Assembly (NCBI GenBank): GCA_037176845.1
Contig: JAYKXP010000099.1
Coordinates: 1 to 64,000, forward strand
Source: Paramarasmius palmivorus
Taxonomy: Eukaryota > Basidiomycota > Agaricomycetes > Agaricales > Marasmiaceae
Length of the DNA: 64,000 bases
Reading direction: 5' to 3'
Every line of letters begins with the position of its first letter. Position 1 is the first letter of the stretch. The notes beneath the pieces are model-generated. The model was not told the DNA's origin. It ran no database searches and worked only from the letters and a program-made list of their open reading frames with translations. A program made the position numbers and the translations under genes. This document shows, in pieces, positions 35,864-48,302 of the stretch.

Positions 35864-38512
35864 CTATACAGAGGCATTCGCCCTTCTATCCCGTGCCAAC
35901 AGCCTCGATGGTCGATGGGTCCGTTCTGCGTTTCTTGTTCCAAATGCGACCAAACTTTGCTTACAGAACTTTACAGCAGCGCGAGCCGTATCAATGAGCT
36001 TGCTCCACGGGTTGGTATGTCCGTCCAATATAGCCAGTATGAATATACAATAAACGAGTGCGAGGGTGATGACGAGCCAGGCACCACAAACCAACAGTCG
36101 GACTGTGATGGAAGAGTCGAAGAGACATGCGATTGAAAAGGCGACGAGGAATAGAATCACCCTGCGAGAGACAATTCAAGATCGAACCTGATAGAGATAA
36201 GCTGGGCGCCACTTACCCCCACATAAGAAGAGCGTTGGGTAATGAGTAGAGTATCGCCAGAGCCTCTAATCCCTGCTTGTTCTTTGGGAACGAGTGCAGC
36301 AAAAGGGCCTTCATGCACACTTTAGCGCGCGCTCTTATGCATACTACGAAGAAAGTACATACCGAGGCTTGTTTTAGGTCGCCTTTATTCCGTCTAGTCA
36401 TTATCAGACCGATAATAACACTCCCGATACTAGCCACAATGGAAAGATAGCTAGCGATTTGAGCAGGAGATCTATCAGGATTCGCTGTACCCTCGTCTAC
36501 AGATTGAATTGCCAAAAACGCGACATTCGCGTTGAGAAGCACGGTACCCTAGATGTGAAATCTCAAATTTGCGGCATAATCATGGGAGAGAGATACACAC
36601 AAGTAGAATAGACTGTTGCCATTCAATGGTCATGTCGCTGATAAACTCGTTCCACGACGAGGCGTGTAAGATTCCGTCCACCCAAAGCTTTCCCAAGGTG
36701 TGGTAATGAGTATTGGGAGAATTTAACATCAAGGGTGATAGGATGTGCATAAAAGTGCGAGGTGCATTGTAGGACGCAGGGTAGTGCACTGAGCGATGTC
36801 TGTCGAGGCGCGCTGCTGGTTGGCCGTGGAAATGACAAAACCGCTGTCCTGCTGTGCATTTGGCGAAAGATGAGCGTTGAACGTCGTAGGAGAAACGTGC
36901 AAACTAGCATACCGAAAGCGCTCATTAACCTGCCTATATTGTCATGGTGAAAGGTCCCGGTGAGCATGCAGTAACGAATCGGAGGTTGTAATTACTCACT
37001 ATATGGCGAGACGCATGTGGTGCTTTCCACATTCTCTATACTGGCATGAGTATGAGACTTTACAACACATTCCCGAAGAGCAGCTCACTTCGAATGTTAT
37101 TAACCACCACTAACATGTGCCGTAGTTCATCGATTGTGTAGTAAACCGTGCTACTGAGAGATGTAAGGACATCTTTGGCAACGCTTGAGCTTTGAGATGA
37201 AGGTCAAAACCACACACTCACCTCCCATACTATGAACTAGGATATCTCGAAGCTCGTCGACATGGGACAAACTTAGGGAAAATGAATTGGGGAACAAATC
37301 ACAATGATACCTGTTGGGATGCGTTTGCTTAGACATTCGTAGATCATTTTAGTAGAAAATTCACCAATACTGAGCCTCGATTACATGCCCTGCAAATGGG
37401 TGGAACTGAACATGAGGAAAACAGATAATGATGTCGGGACTTACGGATATGTGCCACTTCGGTGACGCCCTTGACCTCTGACCAAGCATACAGCGTCGAT
37501 TCGTTGAGCTCGAATGTATCGAGCCAGAACACCATCCTCGTAGAGTGATCTACCAGGTAATATTTACATCGAACCTCCTCTTCCGAATCAATGGAAAGGT
37601 CAAAGACGACATTGACATGCGGGGAGAGATGGACGTTGTGACGATGGATGTATTGATCATACTCCCAGATGAAACTGCTCATGTGCGAAAGGATTGTGCT
37701 ATCGTAGATGTTGGCGTCGGTGTACAGTCTCTGAAATATAATATAAGCTTGAACGTACTACTATGGGAGAAGGAAGAGTGAACCTTGGGCTCGTACATGA
37801 AATACCTGGCACCTTCCGGATGTAGGAACTCTTTCCAACCTGGAGGAAGCCTTCCGCTGGGGAAATAGATGTCAGTCACGGCGCAGAAAAGGGTAAGAGT
37901 GCTCACTCGTCAAAGCGCATCGTCATGAGTGGAATTTCATATGATGTCCGTTGCATTAGCCTAGTAGGTCGTCAGTTAAACCTTGATTGAGCAATAATAT
38001 GGTTGATATCCCACATACACAATATCCTCTCGGGCATATCTTCCAAAACCTTCAGGAACAATTGTGCGGAAGGCTTCGGATGCTGTAGAAAGTCCTTGAC
38101 CAGGAAAGTCCACTGTATCTTCGGCTAGAGTGATATGCGATCCATTCGTGTTGCCGGATGTCGCAGTGAGGCAGTAAGTGTGCGAGTGTGAGAGCCTTAC
38201 ATCGTGAGAGGTGAGCGTGGGTCTGCATGGCTCGATTCCGAGGTCTCGTGAAGATGTCGATACGCCAAGCCTATTGGGAGAGGAAGAATGCAAATCTGAC
38301 GGTGCTTCGCTCGCGGAAGTGATTGCAGTGCCCTGCAGCATGACACTGGGTGTAACTGCTAAATGATTCCCCCAGGATTTTGTGGTAGATTTGGTCCAAA
38401 TCGTTGTTGCATATCGCGCCACGAACGACCAGAGAACGCGGAGAAGAGATGAGAGGAAATTGCTCTGGGAGAATAGTCGTAGAACCTTGAGGAAGGCCTG
38501 TATGGCTGTCAT
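35864..38512 (-). CDS. W1: WW-like domain multi-pass membrane protein
   Basis: The start is the ATG at 38512 (MTAIQAFLKVLRLFSQSN), which aligns with W2. A longer frame upstream lacks a counterpart. The N-terminal third is Ser/Thr-rich and low in conservation up to GFGRYARE. After two introns comes MRFDDGRLPPGWKEFLHPEG followed by ARYFMYEPK, a WW-like segment with the leading LPPGW. Then follow DANIYDSTILSHM, VNVVFDLS, CKYYLVDHSTRMVFWLD, and VDELRDILVHSMG. The C-terminal half has membrane segments: LLNANVAFLAIQSVDEG, SYLSIVASIGSVIIGLIMTR and a double hydrophobic stretch in the last exon. This is a known agaricomycete-expanded family of unknown role. The stop is at 35864. Exon borders in the middle are approximate. 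Confidence 0.75.
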
Positions 38513-39734
38513 CAGTGGATAACTCAAGGGGGTGCTGTTGTGGGTTCCATAATATGTACATCGGGAAAATGGGTGGCCTCCAAATTTGGTGCACCAACTT
38601 CGAAGATTTTTGGCCGTCACAGACCGCCAGTGCCCCATCCGAAAATGTGACCAACACCATTGCCCAGGAACGTGGGCAGCTGAAGGAAACCGGCACGTGG
38701 TCCTTTTAAAACGACCGTGACCGGGGTTTGCCGTAGTCACGGCATCGCTCAGCGCCCCGAAGCGCTGGCTTAGTATCATACTGGCTCGTTCTCCTCTGCT
38801 TACTTGCATCCCCGTACTACTATCATTCGGATTCGTTTACCTCAAAGTTCAAGGTGAAGATGAATTCGATTTAATATATATTATGTACCTATTTTCCCGA
38901 CTCAGGATTTCGTGATATTCTGCTCTGCTGTTTCCGCATAATTCAAGCTGAACTACAAATGCCCCGGAAGTTTTGGACCACCTGGAACGTGTGTCGGTGG
39001 GCCCGGGATAGGGATTGTATAACTGCTATAGCAGGCCCTAAGTTGATAAGAAAATCAAAACAATGCTCTGACTACATAATTGAACTACCATACAGTGAAA
39101 GTCCCAAATCTAGACACACAATCGTCAGTATAATTTCAAATGTGGTATGATGGGACAAAGACTACTCACCTTTAGACACCTTCATGGATGGAGAATTGAA
39201 TACGTGAGTGGTGGGTAAAAAGCAGATTCAAGTTGGCCTAAGGATCGACTCAGACACTTGCAGTGTAATTTATAAATCCGGGAGAGGTCTATTTACATCT
39301 TTCTCGTATCCCACTCTCATGAGAACGATCAAAAAACAATCTGTCACTGGTCAGCGTGCAGTGCACACAATACAATATATACATAGCAGCAATATTAATC
39401 GGAGGTTTAGCGCGAGAATTCGAAGCTATAACCACAGTTGGGAGGCTATTATCTATCCATATCTGCATAGGGGCGGCATGAATGCGCTTTGATATCACGA
39501 TCCCTCTTGACAGCTCGGGCGTTGTGTTCTTCGGCCCGGGGAGAAGTAGGGAGAAGTGCATTAGCTGTGAAGTTGTAAAGACACGTACGTCAAGAGCACC
39601 TTGTTGAACTATTTCAACTCAATTTTGAGCCTCGAGAGGAGACAAAGTGACCCGAATGACGATGGTTTAGCCGAGGTTATGCACCTCAGCCTGTAAGCCT
39701 GCTTGCTCCAAAAACCTAGAGAATACAAAGACCA
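38513..39734. other. No gene seen
   Basis: This is the upstream region of W1 plus about 1 kb with only short frames (for example 38959-39150 and 39208-39492). I see no motif, repeat or RNA that I can support. Confidence 0.4.
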
Positions 39735-40745
39735 AGAGGTGTCAGATTTCCCAGATTCGTATACGCGAAGTTTCGCGTGGCAAGGTGATTGGCGGGACGG
39801 CAGGTCATGCCGACGATGACATAAACAGCATATTTCTTTCCCCTTCACCGTCATCGCAGACTACAATGTACCCTGTTTTCCTTGACTTCCTCCTATCCTC
39901 ATCTTCCGCACGTCTGCAAATACAAGATTCATGTACAAGAAAGAAAATCAAGAGGCTGATTGAAGTAAATTTCTCAGTCTACCCTTGTTCATTCTTTTTG
40001 AAACTGAAGCTCCAGAGTGACTGGTACAATTGAGCTACGAAGTTGAGATCAGATGTGGTATCATGGGACAGTGAACCAGACTATAATGATGGTGGGTTCG
40101 CTCTGATATGCTCCGGTCATCTTTGTTCGCATTCACAGACTCTGGCTCTCAAGGCGTGATTGATATATGCAATCTTCGATTTGCTCATTTTCTGACGTGA
40201 TACTTGAATGTTGAACTCAAATGGTTTAAACAGGATGAGCATAGCTCTGATGCTCATGCGACTGAACAGCATGAAATAGATGAGTGGGGCAGTCTGTCAC
40301 TATCATCAGTGCTTGCCCACACAAGGGTTACATGGAACGTCGTCTACTCGCTAGCCTGTCATCCCGAAGGAATGCAAAGCTCGGACATGCTATAATCATT
40401 ATTGAAGGAATAGGAACGGTAACTGAGTCACAAGGAGAGGCGGAAAGAGTGATCATTTGAGGTGCTGCTGAATGTCCGCTCGAATAATATGTAGTTCCCA
40501 AGTTGGGAAGACGTCATGTATAGATAATCGATAAAGAATACAGAAATCATATATTCATTGTGAACTCAGTACGTGGCCGAAAAACTATTACCGGGACAGA
40601 GGCCTCACGTTCGAAGACAGACGGGTTGTGTGTAGAAACAGAAACAAGGGATGTGTGCTGTCCGGCATGAGCTGCCGCCTCGCTTATCACCTTGCCACGC
40701 GAAACTTCGCGTATACGAATCTGGGAAATCTGGAACCTCTTGACA
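39735..40745. repeat. 80-bp inverted repeat pair enclosing about 0.85 kb
   Basis: The stretch 39735-39812 and the reverse complement of 40664-40745 match almost completely, including 'cagatttcccagattcg' and 'tatacgcgaagtttcgcg' followed by 'tggcaaggtgat'. The matching part contains the palindrome CGCGAAGTTTCGCG. The loop has no transposase. It may be a degraded TIR element, or the inverted remains of a duplicated gene end. No clear target duplication was found. Confidence 0.55.
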
Positions 40746-41420
40746 AAGACCATGCGAACTTAGTTCGGCATTTACGTACATATATCTCACCGCATTTCTT
40801 CAGAATTGCGCGATAAGCCGGCAAGACGAGGGGGCGCGCAAGGTTTTGAAAGGGATCACGATATATAGAATTGACGAGACTAACACATGAAGGAGATAGT
40901 CAGGAGGCACAATCTTTGATTTTGAGCTCGAGCGAAACCTACATTGCACCAGGAATGCGAAGATTCGTTCGCGTCTGGGACAGCCATGCAGGTCGTGGCT
41001 CGCCAGCCATTCGACGCCTTTACTAGTCAATACCTAGGAGCAATATTCGTGAAAAGCTAGATGCCGTATCAGTATAGCCACTTAGCATATCATATTCATC
41101 GGCGTGAATGCTACTCTCGGAGCTCCTAGAGGATCGGAACACGGTCGAAACGTCGACAGAATCCATGTCGAGCTGAACACATCAAAGTAGATGAGCAGAC
41201 GCGTAATGGCTGGATCTGCTCTTGTAACGGTTGATTTAACGCGATTCTCTGTCGAAGCCGGAGGCGATGGTCGAACTTATATCAAAGCATGTTACTGGAC
41301 ACCATTGTAACCACTAACCTTGGTAGTGCACAGATCCTAAACGTAGCCTGTTGGTCACTTTATTGTAGACGAGTCACGGTTACTTTGCTAATAGTACTAG
41401 GAAATTGTCTTTTCGCGAGA

Positions 41421-41775
41421 TATCACTTTCTCCACGAATGCTGGCGGCGCATTATACAGCAAGCTTGAAGTTGTAGTCCTCTCCATGCCTTGACATCGTT
41501 TCTTGCAACATCTGTCTTTGCAACGGCTCTTCTGAGGTACATCCTCCCCGTCAGTGGCATAATTTGGTACTTGTGAAGAAAAAAATTCCAGTTGAATCCA
41601 ACACAGATATTATCGAGGTACTCACTTGGTCCCAAATTGTAGGCATTCTTGTTCGTCTTTCATGCCTATGCTGCAGCAGATCACCTGGTACGTGAAAGTG
41701 TTGGTTTCCTTGGATATTAGTGAGATGAGAGCTTTCAATGGTGAAATTGGAAGCTTCAAGTTCATGAGATACCAT
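41421..41775 (-). pseudogene. Truncated GNQH copy D (5' end only)
   Basis: This is a near-identical copy of the first part of gene E. It runs from the ATG (41775), through EASNFTIESSHLTNIQGNQH, TRMPTIWDQ, the first intron and RAVAKTDVARNDVKAW, and breaks off after the bases coding 'GESDI'. The upstream region, including 'ggttaccttccactctcatgg' and 'ttttcggccga', is also shared with E. Nothing of the remaining 600 or so codons is present, so it cannot make the full protein. Confidence 0.75.
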
Positions 41776-43317
41776 GAGAGTGGAAGGTAACCGGTAGTAG
41801 CGACGCGTTAGTCAAATGCTCGGCTTCGGCCGAAAACCCACGCTACATGCGCTTGATCACGACCATGTCCATGTCTACGCATCTCCAACGCTGCCAAATA
41901 CGCTCGAGTGAAGCTCAGTGCTGAGGATCTTTGTTCGCGGCGGTTCAACGTATAATCCCGATTCCCTGACATCTCAAGCTTCAAGCACGGAAGTTGTGCT
42001 GTCACCGTGATGGGTGTAGTTACAGTCTACAGAATTTGAAGTCTCCTTAACCGATTTACGATGTAGAAACGAAGCGTTGAAATCGCACCTCCAGCTCCCA
42101 TGACAGCTCGGGCGCGTAGCTGTGCTCTAGAAAATGGGTTGATGCTGGGATCAATTGAGGAATATATACTTATCTTGACGTTGAATTATGCAGAGGTACA
42201 TAGGAGCATAGTGATGGAAGTCGTCGCGGACAACGTGAATCGCACCCAAGGTGTCCCGGTAATTAACCGGGAGTACGAGTCACCGGTCCGAGTCATCCGG
42301 ACCGAACGATTACGGTCCAAAATACTCATCGCACCTTGACCTCGTTCCACTTCCTTCTTCAGCATCTTGCCGCCCATCCGAGCGGTCTCACCGACATCTC
42401 CGTGGACAAAGAATTCTGAATGAATCTCACAAGTAATATCGACGACCATTTGAACCTTCAGAGCTTCAAAACGTAGGTCGAAAACAATCACCCGTATCTT
42501 ACGCGTTAGTCCAACCAACCCTCCCAGTTGCAACAGGCCAACGACCAGAATCACTTCTAAACCTCTAGAACTATGCTCCAGTGCTCATAACCTTGAGATT
42601 TCGGCGATTTTCGCAGTCAGGATAGTCGTTCCGTTTCGACAAGTTTCGCGGGCTGAGTTTAGATTTGGGGATACCGGCGGAGATGGAAGGCTTGGTGTGG
42701 ACGCTCGGGTTTGCCATGCTTGGTTGAAAAGTATCTGATATTTATGTCCAGGTGAGCACTTTCGTAATTCTGTTCTTTCTCTTATTTTCCGAGTCAGAAT
42801 ATTTTACTGACACTGTATTGTCAACAGCGACCAGTCCAATGCAACCCCTGGTCTTCCTTCATCTGCTCGATACCCAGAAACGATTGTCAAGTTCTCTCGC
42901 CGTTCGTTTTGGAACTGTACATTCAGTACCAGCACTTCTCACCTACCTCATCTTCAAGTTCAGGCACCCCTTGCTGGGATTCTGAAGCTTCGAGAGCTTC
43001 TACAACAAAACATTGAGCAGAGTGTCCACAGGCTGGTTGGTTGGCTTTACCTCCTTGTTGTGCCCACGACGGTCAAAGATCATGGTTCCTAAATCCACAT
43101 CGCACGGTGCTCGTTCGAAGCATCAGTCTGCTCGTTCAAAGCTGTCCCATGTCAACGACAGGCGCTGTGAGTGATATATTTCCTGTTCGCCGTATGGCAT
43201 GACTCACCTACAAACAGAGTCCTGTTCTCGCGCTCAACGTCCAACTGCTGTGTGGACGCAGCTCTGGAATGATCATGCGTTCCCTACGCAACCTGATCCT
43301 CAACCACCATCTTCCCC
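41776..43317. other. No gene seen between D and F
   Basis: The first 150 bp upstream of D duplicate the E promoter. The rest (to 43317) contains a minus-strand frame of 122 codons at 42186-42554 that lacks an ATG start, and short plus-strand frames. None has a motif. The last few hundred bases should hold the promoter of gene F. Confidence 0.4.
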
Positions 43318-45587
43318 ATGGCATTCACAGGCTGCTCCCATGTTACTATTAACAATGGTATCTTTTCAGCTGTCGGGGGTAATCAGCACAATAACCATGG
43401 CTCGGGCACTGTAAGAAACCTAGTACATCTCGTGGATCCAAGTGAAGGACAGTCGGCAGCTTTGACTGAGGTACGTTCATATTTTACTTCATCTCACACG
43501 TCTTTCTGACCTTGAAATACTCAGTATCGCAAACTCAAGACGCCAGACATTCGTCTCAAGCGGAAGATAGCAAATACCCCAGTAAAGAGAGACGATCTGG
43601 AAGGCCAGAGAACAGGTTGGGGAAGATTGGATGCCCGTCGGGTCATCTACACTGCTACGATTGAAGATCGAGGGGAGAAGGAATTCTTGTATGTCAAATA
43701 CGAAGGCTCCAATGCCATTCAGGTGAGGACACCATCATTTTCGATCAATTCCTGAAACAGCTGAGCAATTTGCATCCCCATAGGCCTACCAGCAAGATTT
43801 CAAAACCTTTTCCGCTGTCAAGTGTGTAGCCCATATCCCTGTTCCCGAATATTTCACGGGCTAATCGAGATGTAGGGATGTGAACTGGGTGGAGCTCTTT
43901 GGCTATATTGCCTACAACGCATTACCAGCACTCGTATTTTATGACGGTGAGGCCGAGGATTCTCGCCTATGATATAACTATGCTTATCTCCGTCTGTGAT
44001 ACAGCACTTGTGCCAGTGTCTCGCATATTTGAGCGAAGCGGCTTCTCGTGTATGTTGGAGATGTACCTTTGCTATGTGCGGTGAAGCTCATTGGCTATTC
44101 ATTTTCTCTGCTCTAATCTTCCTCTTTACCCAGTCAGCTACAACACAAGGGGTGAATGCGCAAACGGTATGTCAACTCCTCGAAATACCAGCCCAATTCT
44201 TACAACTGAGCTTTTAGCTGTTTCGTGAACTATGGGTCAACCCCTGTAATGGCACGTTCCACCGAGGGCCCTATGTCGCTGATACATCCGACATATACTA
44301 CCGAGTTTGGTCCTGGTCACCTCCCAGTGGCGACCATCCTTCTCTGGACCTCCAGACCTACAACAACACCGGCCTTCTTTTTCAATACCTCATTGGAATT
44401 CTTCCCATACGCAATATTGTCGAAGGAATCCACCAGTCTAACAAACTAGCCTCAGAGTGGCTCAACAACGCAGACGCCAAACTCATCCTCTCATCCCTTC
44501 CTGGCATGATCTATCACAGAACTTCCCGAGACATCATCGCTCGATACCGAGGAGATAGAGAGAGATGGTATTACTACCCCCGGAAGGAACGGTTTCGCGT
44601 ATCGGATGTTATGCGAGAAAACACAACTGTAATGGATGATGGATCCATGAGGTGCGTTGGAAACGGTGTTAAAGTGGTTATTTGGGCTGATTGGGAGGAT
44701 AGATTTATGTTGAAGTTAGCGGACATTGCCAGCGTTGAGTCGTTTCAGTTGTATTACGATTTGCAGCCCGTGGGTGTGTGGGTTTCCTTTGTGGAATCGT
44801 GGGTATCGCAGGCACATGGTATTTTCAGCCAGCTTGGAATTGAAGAGGCTGAATGGAGGGATTATTGTGAGTTTATTGTGGTTATTGTCAGATGGCGGTA
44901 CTGATAGATGTATGATAGCTATTTTCGGTCACTTTCATTATCAATTCGAACGCGTACAGTACGAAGAGGAATCACATACATCAACCGACATCCCCACCTC
45001 AACCCCAATATACCTCTTCATCCGACCAGTCCCCTGCCCCTCTGATGACGAAAACGGGTGGGATGTTTGGCTGGCAGGGAGGAGGTACTACTGGTCGTTT
45101 GACTCCGCTGGGAAAGAGGTCTCGGAGGATGAGCGGCAGAGGTTGGGCCTTCCGTCATTCAGGACTTCCGTCAAACTATGGCATGAATGGTGGAATCGCG
45201 ACGCCTATAATGCGACTGAAATGGTCAATCGTCATGAAGGCTTTGATTCCAAGTCATTAAATCTGGCTAGATCTCTTGGGCATCCGATCCTCGAAGTTGT
45301 TGGTGGTGACACGCGTTTTGAAGAGGTCGATGACAGTAAGCTCACCCGTTCTTCCTTTGATGCATAGCTCTAACGCAGAGCATTTGCAAGATGATAAGGT
45401 TCAAGATGCAGCTATCGTCACGGGCAACGGCGGGCGTGGAAGCGTTGGTGTTGAAACTCCCGTGGATGCCCAGCCCAGCCCTACAGTGGATGTGCATTCA
45501 AGACCCCGCAATTCCCATTCCAACTTCATGAAACTGTGGGTTCAACGGCTGAAGGCGAAATACTCTGGACGTCGGAAGCAGTCTTAA
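43318..45587 (+). CDS. GNQH-family hypothetical protein, copy F
   Basis: The start at 43318 gives MAFTGCSHVTINNGIFSAVG and GNQHNNHGSG. Later blocks are TEYRKLKTPDIRLKRKIANT, KEFLYVKYEGSNAIQ, KDVNWVELFGYIAYNALPAL, ALVPVSRIFERSGFS and FRELWVNPCNGTFHRGPYV. They continue with YHRTSRDIIARYRGDRERWY, VESWVSQAHGIFSQLGIEEA, YLFIRPVPCPSDDENGWDVW and RYYWSFDSAGKE. An intron at 'GATGACA|gtaagc' joins the final exon (HLQDDKVQDAAIVTGNGG...), which ends in KLWVQRLKAKYSGRRKQS at 45587. The layout is complete and open. The function is unknown. It precedes the H2/P2 unit by 2 kb on the plus strand. Confidence 0.8.
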
Positions 45588-46239
45588 ACACTCTTGTTTG
45601 CGTTCCTATCATGTTCTGTTACATTAGCTTGTCCTAGTTCATCCTACCATATATGTACAGCAGCTAAATGTACTGCTAGTGTGAACGAGGATTGTATAGT
45701 TCTCAGACAAAGATCATTCGAGTACCAGCACCTAAATGGTGGTGTGCACACGCAACTGTAGGCCTAACCACTTATCGTCAACTGCATCCTCAAGGTGTCA
45801 TAGACTTGCTGGAGTGGGCCGCCGAAACGGCGGCAAAGTCGAGTCCTCGAAGGGTGGTATCAGATGATCTTTTATCAATGAATCGGTATAGCAGGCAAGC
45901 AGCTACTCGTTAGTGGCGACCACTACTAGGCCTGTCACTGGTGACACTGAGCGGTACTGACCCGCTGAAAGAAAGGTTACAGGTCTAACTCGTTCCTCTG
46001 GGAACAACATTGAACGTCAAACTGGAGCTTTCAAAGCTTCTGTCGTCACAGGGAATCCTTATTTAAGACCACTACATATGGCAGTTTATTCGCACACAAA
46101 AGGGTCCCAAAAAGGCAACTTTTGGCTCACAAAGACGAGTCCTCGTACCCTCGGACTCGTAATAGGCTTGTCACATCCTAAGTACGTGACGCGCAAGCCG
46201 GTTACTTGTGGGTCTTAATTTGGCATCGAGCAGTGATAT

Positions 46240-46990
46240 CTTCCATTTTCTAGCACTACCTCCCTTGAAGCAGGCCAGATCGCATTTTCACCGTCACTCT
46301 TCACCAATGTCCCTTCCTCGTCCACTCTAATCCGCCAACGACCAATGACACACCCAAAATATTAGAGCTCAAGTCACGACCAAGATTCCTACTGCATGAT
46401 GTTCTGACTCCGAGGATTTCTCACCATTGCCAACGCAACTGTTTTCTCTTGGTTTTCAGGCTTCAATATCGTTCACCCGACCTTTTCTTTCCCATAGTCT
46501 ACTCAGACTTCAAGCTTCAAGTCGGTTTCGCTCTACAGCCCTCCGCACACCTTTTGGACGATATGGGCAATCAGGCGTCGTTTGTGCCAGGTACGGCTAG
46601 CCATGTCATTCTGCTCATCAACCTTTCTCAACCCCGTTTTATCTCAGTGTCCCTGTGCTCGTCCCCTACGGAATTCGAAGAAGGAGAAAATGAAGAGCGA
46701 GGTCGGAAAAAAAGAACTTGGTTATGGCTTGAAGCGCAGGGTCAACTTGTGAAGGACAATCGCCAGCATGTTGCTATAGTCGCGACCCTGCTTCGACGGG
46801 ATATGGGGTATAAGATGACGAGTCGTGTGAGGTCGCTGTCATGCACGATGAGTTTTTGTTGTGAGCTCCTCAATCTCTCTACGTATCCCTCGCTGATCTA
46901 AACATTACAGCAGCCTTGGAAATCACTCGTTCAAAGCGCCATCCTCAGGAAAACAAACCTCTCAATGACCTACCCATTCCCTGACTCGCA
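46240..46990 (+). repeat. Dispersed repeat copy
   Basis: This holds modules shared with 57.4-58.7 and 62.4-63.6 kb. They are 'caatgtcccttcctcg', 'gttctgactccgaggat', 'ctttcccatagtctactcagacttcaag', 'acaccttttggacgatatgggc', 'gtcgtttgtgccaggtacggctag' and 'ctcgctgatctaaacattacagcagcc'. The 150-codon frame at 46449-46901 lies entirely inside the repeat and is not conserved in the other copies, so I do not call it a gene. Confidence 0.65.
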
Positions 46991-47531
46991 CCTCAATCAT
47001 CAAGTAGATAGCCTTTATATTTCTCCTCGGGAGATTTAGAGCCGGAATCATGGTGGTGGTTATATAAATATTCCCAATGACCGAGATGAAGGCCGGTGAT
47101 GAGAGTCATGGTTGAGCGATATATCAACATTTGGGCTCGGTCAGAAGGATATACCGGTGCATCGCAAGACTTCGGAATGGTATCAAACTACAGGTGAATA
47201 TTCAAACCACCACTCTGTTATATACTCGATACTGACACCCAAGGGTAGTGTTCATGTTCTCGTCGGCTTTACATCGTCGTATGCGAGATTCTCGAGGAAC
47301 GTTCAATCGGAATACTCATTACTAGGAGCATCGAGGTGAGGTTCTCAGATGAGCTACTTTCGCTGGGTATTGACGTGTATCTCGTTCAGCTTTTCGAACT
47401 TGAAATATGTTCTTACAATCCACAGGTCGATCGCTACTCCAGTCAGCTCGTACCGTACAGGATCTACAACCCCATGAGCGAGATGCATATCCCATTTTGT
47501 CCTCTTCACGCTCCGGCTACTTTTCGAGATT

Positions 47532-47633
47532 AGAATTGGCTTCGAGACCTGCTCCTCGCCCTAAAGTACTCAAGGCCCGGAAGTGCGAGCTGGAGAATGC
47601 AGGAACTGAATCTCGGTTGCTGTGCAGCTGAAT
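47532..47633. repeat. Direct repeat with 49947-50040
   Basis: About 95 bp beginning 'agaattggcttcgag' and ending 'gtgcagctgaat' recurs at 49947-50040 in the same orientation. Each copy lies beyond the 3' end of an H gene, H2 here and H3 there, so it marks the edge of the duplicated H/P unit. Confidence 0.65.
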
Positions 47634-47636
47634 GAC

Positions 47637-48140
47637 TACCAGCCTATCTCCGTCAGCGGATGACGCTGTGCCAACGAAAGTAGATGCAGGGGGTCCGCCA
47701 GCAATGGTAAACTCTCGTCATCGGGGGCACGAGAAGCTATACCATCCTTGAGTTAGGCAGTTGGTGTCAAGAGGAGATAATTGACATCTGCTGCTGATTC
47801 TGATTCGCGCTGAGGCGCGCTTCCCTTGTCCTTGGCAGGAGGCAGTCTGTCCAAGTCGGATCCTGTCTCTGTAGGACCATCACTTCCTTCTCCGAATTAT
47901 CGTTTGCGTACCGGCCACGCGTGGTTTCATCATTGGCTTCATCCTCTTCATCTTTTCGTCCTCGTCTCTATCCTCGTCTTCGCCATCCCGATAACCCTCT
48001 TCTCCATCTTTCTCGCCCGCCTTTGTCGGTGCTGGTGGCTGACCAATCTTGTCAACTAGCAGGGTGTTGATTGCGGAACATGTTGCGAAGTTCCAAGAGA
48101 GGGGGCCGGAATCCTTGCCTCGTTTGCGAAGGGTCTGCAT
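47637..48140 (-). pseudogene. H2: deletion remnant of H nuclease-like gene
   Basis: The 5' end is kept: an ATG at 48140 followed by MQTLRKRGKDSGP aligns with the starts of H1 and H3. About 35 codons later the sequence jumps to DKIGQPPAPTKAGEKDG and an acidic EDEDRDEDEK stretch, which corresponds to the region after the nuclease-like domain in H3. The whole HNH-like region is therefore absent. Further on, LDRLPPAKDKGSAPQ and a part matching 'ASTFVGT' can be recognised in shifted frames before homology ends at about 47637. The basic C-terminus is also missing. It is divergent from the intact P2. Confidence 0.75.
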
Positions 48141-48217
48141 GATGGGCTGGCGCGAAAGCGAAAGGGCAGAAAGAAGTTGGGGGGACAATGGAAGTGAGCA
48201 GAATGCACCAAGCGCGT

Positions 48218-48302
48218 CGAGTCACTTTTGTGCAGCAATCACGTGAAGGGTTGAATCCTTGTGACTTGCTGCCGATCTGTAACGCCTTTCCTCTCCACCA
48301 TC
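48218..48302. promoter_or_regulatory. Promoter core of H2/P2
   Basis: The CACGTG E-box at 48240-48245 and TGTGAC at 48260-48265 are kept with the spacing seen at the other two units, with the shared 'gttgaat' between them. The spaced palindrome is decayed to GTCAC-TTTTGTGC at about 48221. Loss of the palindrome coincides with loss of a functional H2. Confidence 0.5.

Noticed and set aside
42186..42554. 122-codon minus-strand frame between D and F
   Set aside because: No ATG start, no motif and no conserved copy next to the related genes.
46449..46901. 150-codon plus-strand frame
   Set aside because: It lies within the dispersed repeat and is broken in the other copies.
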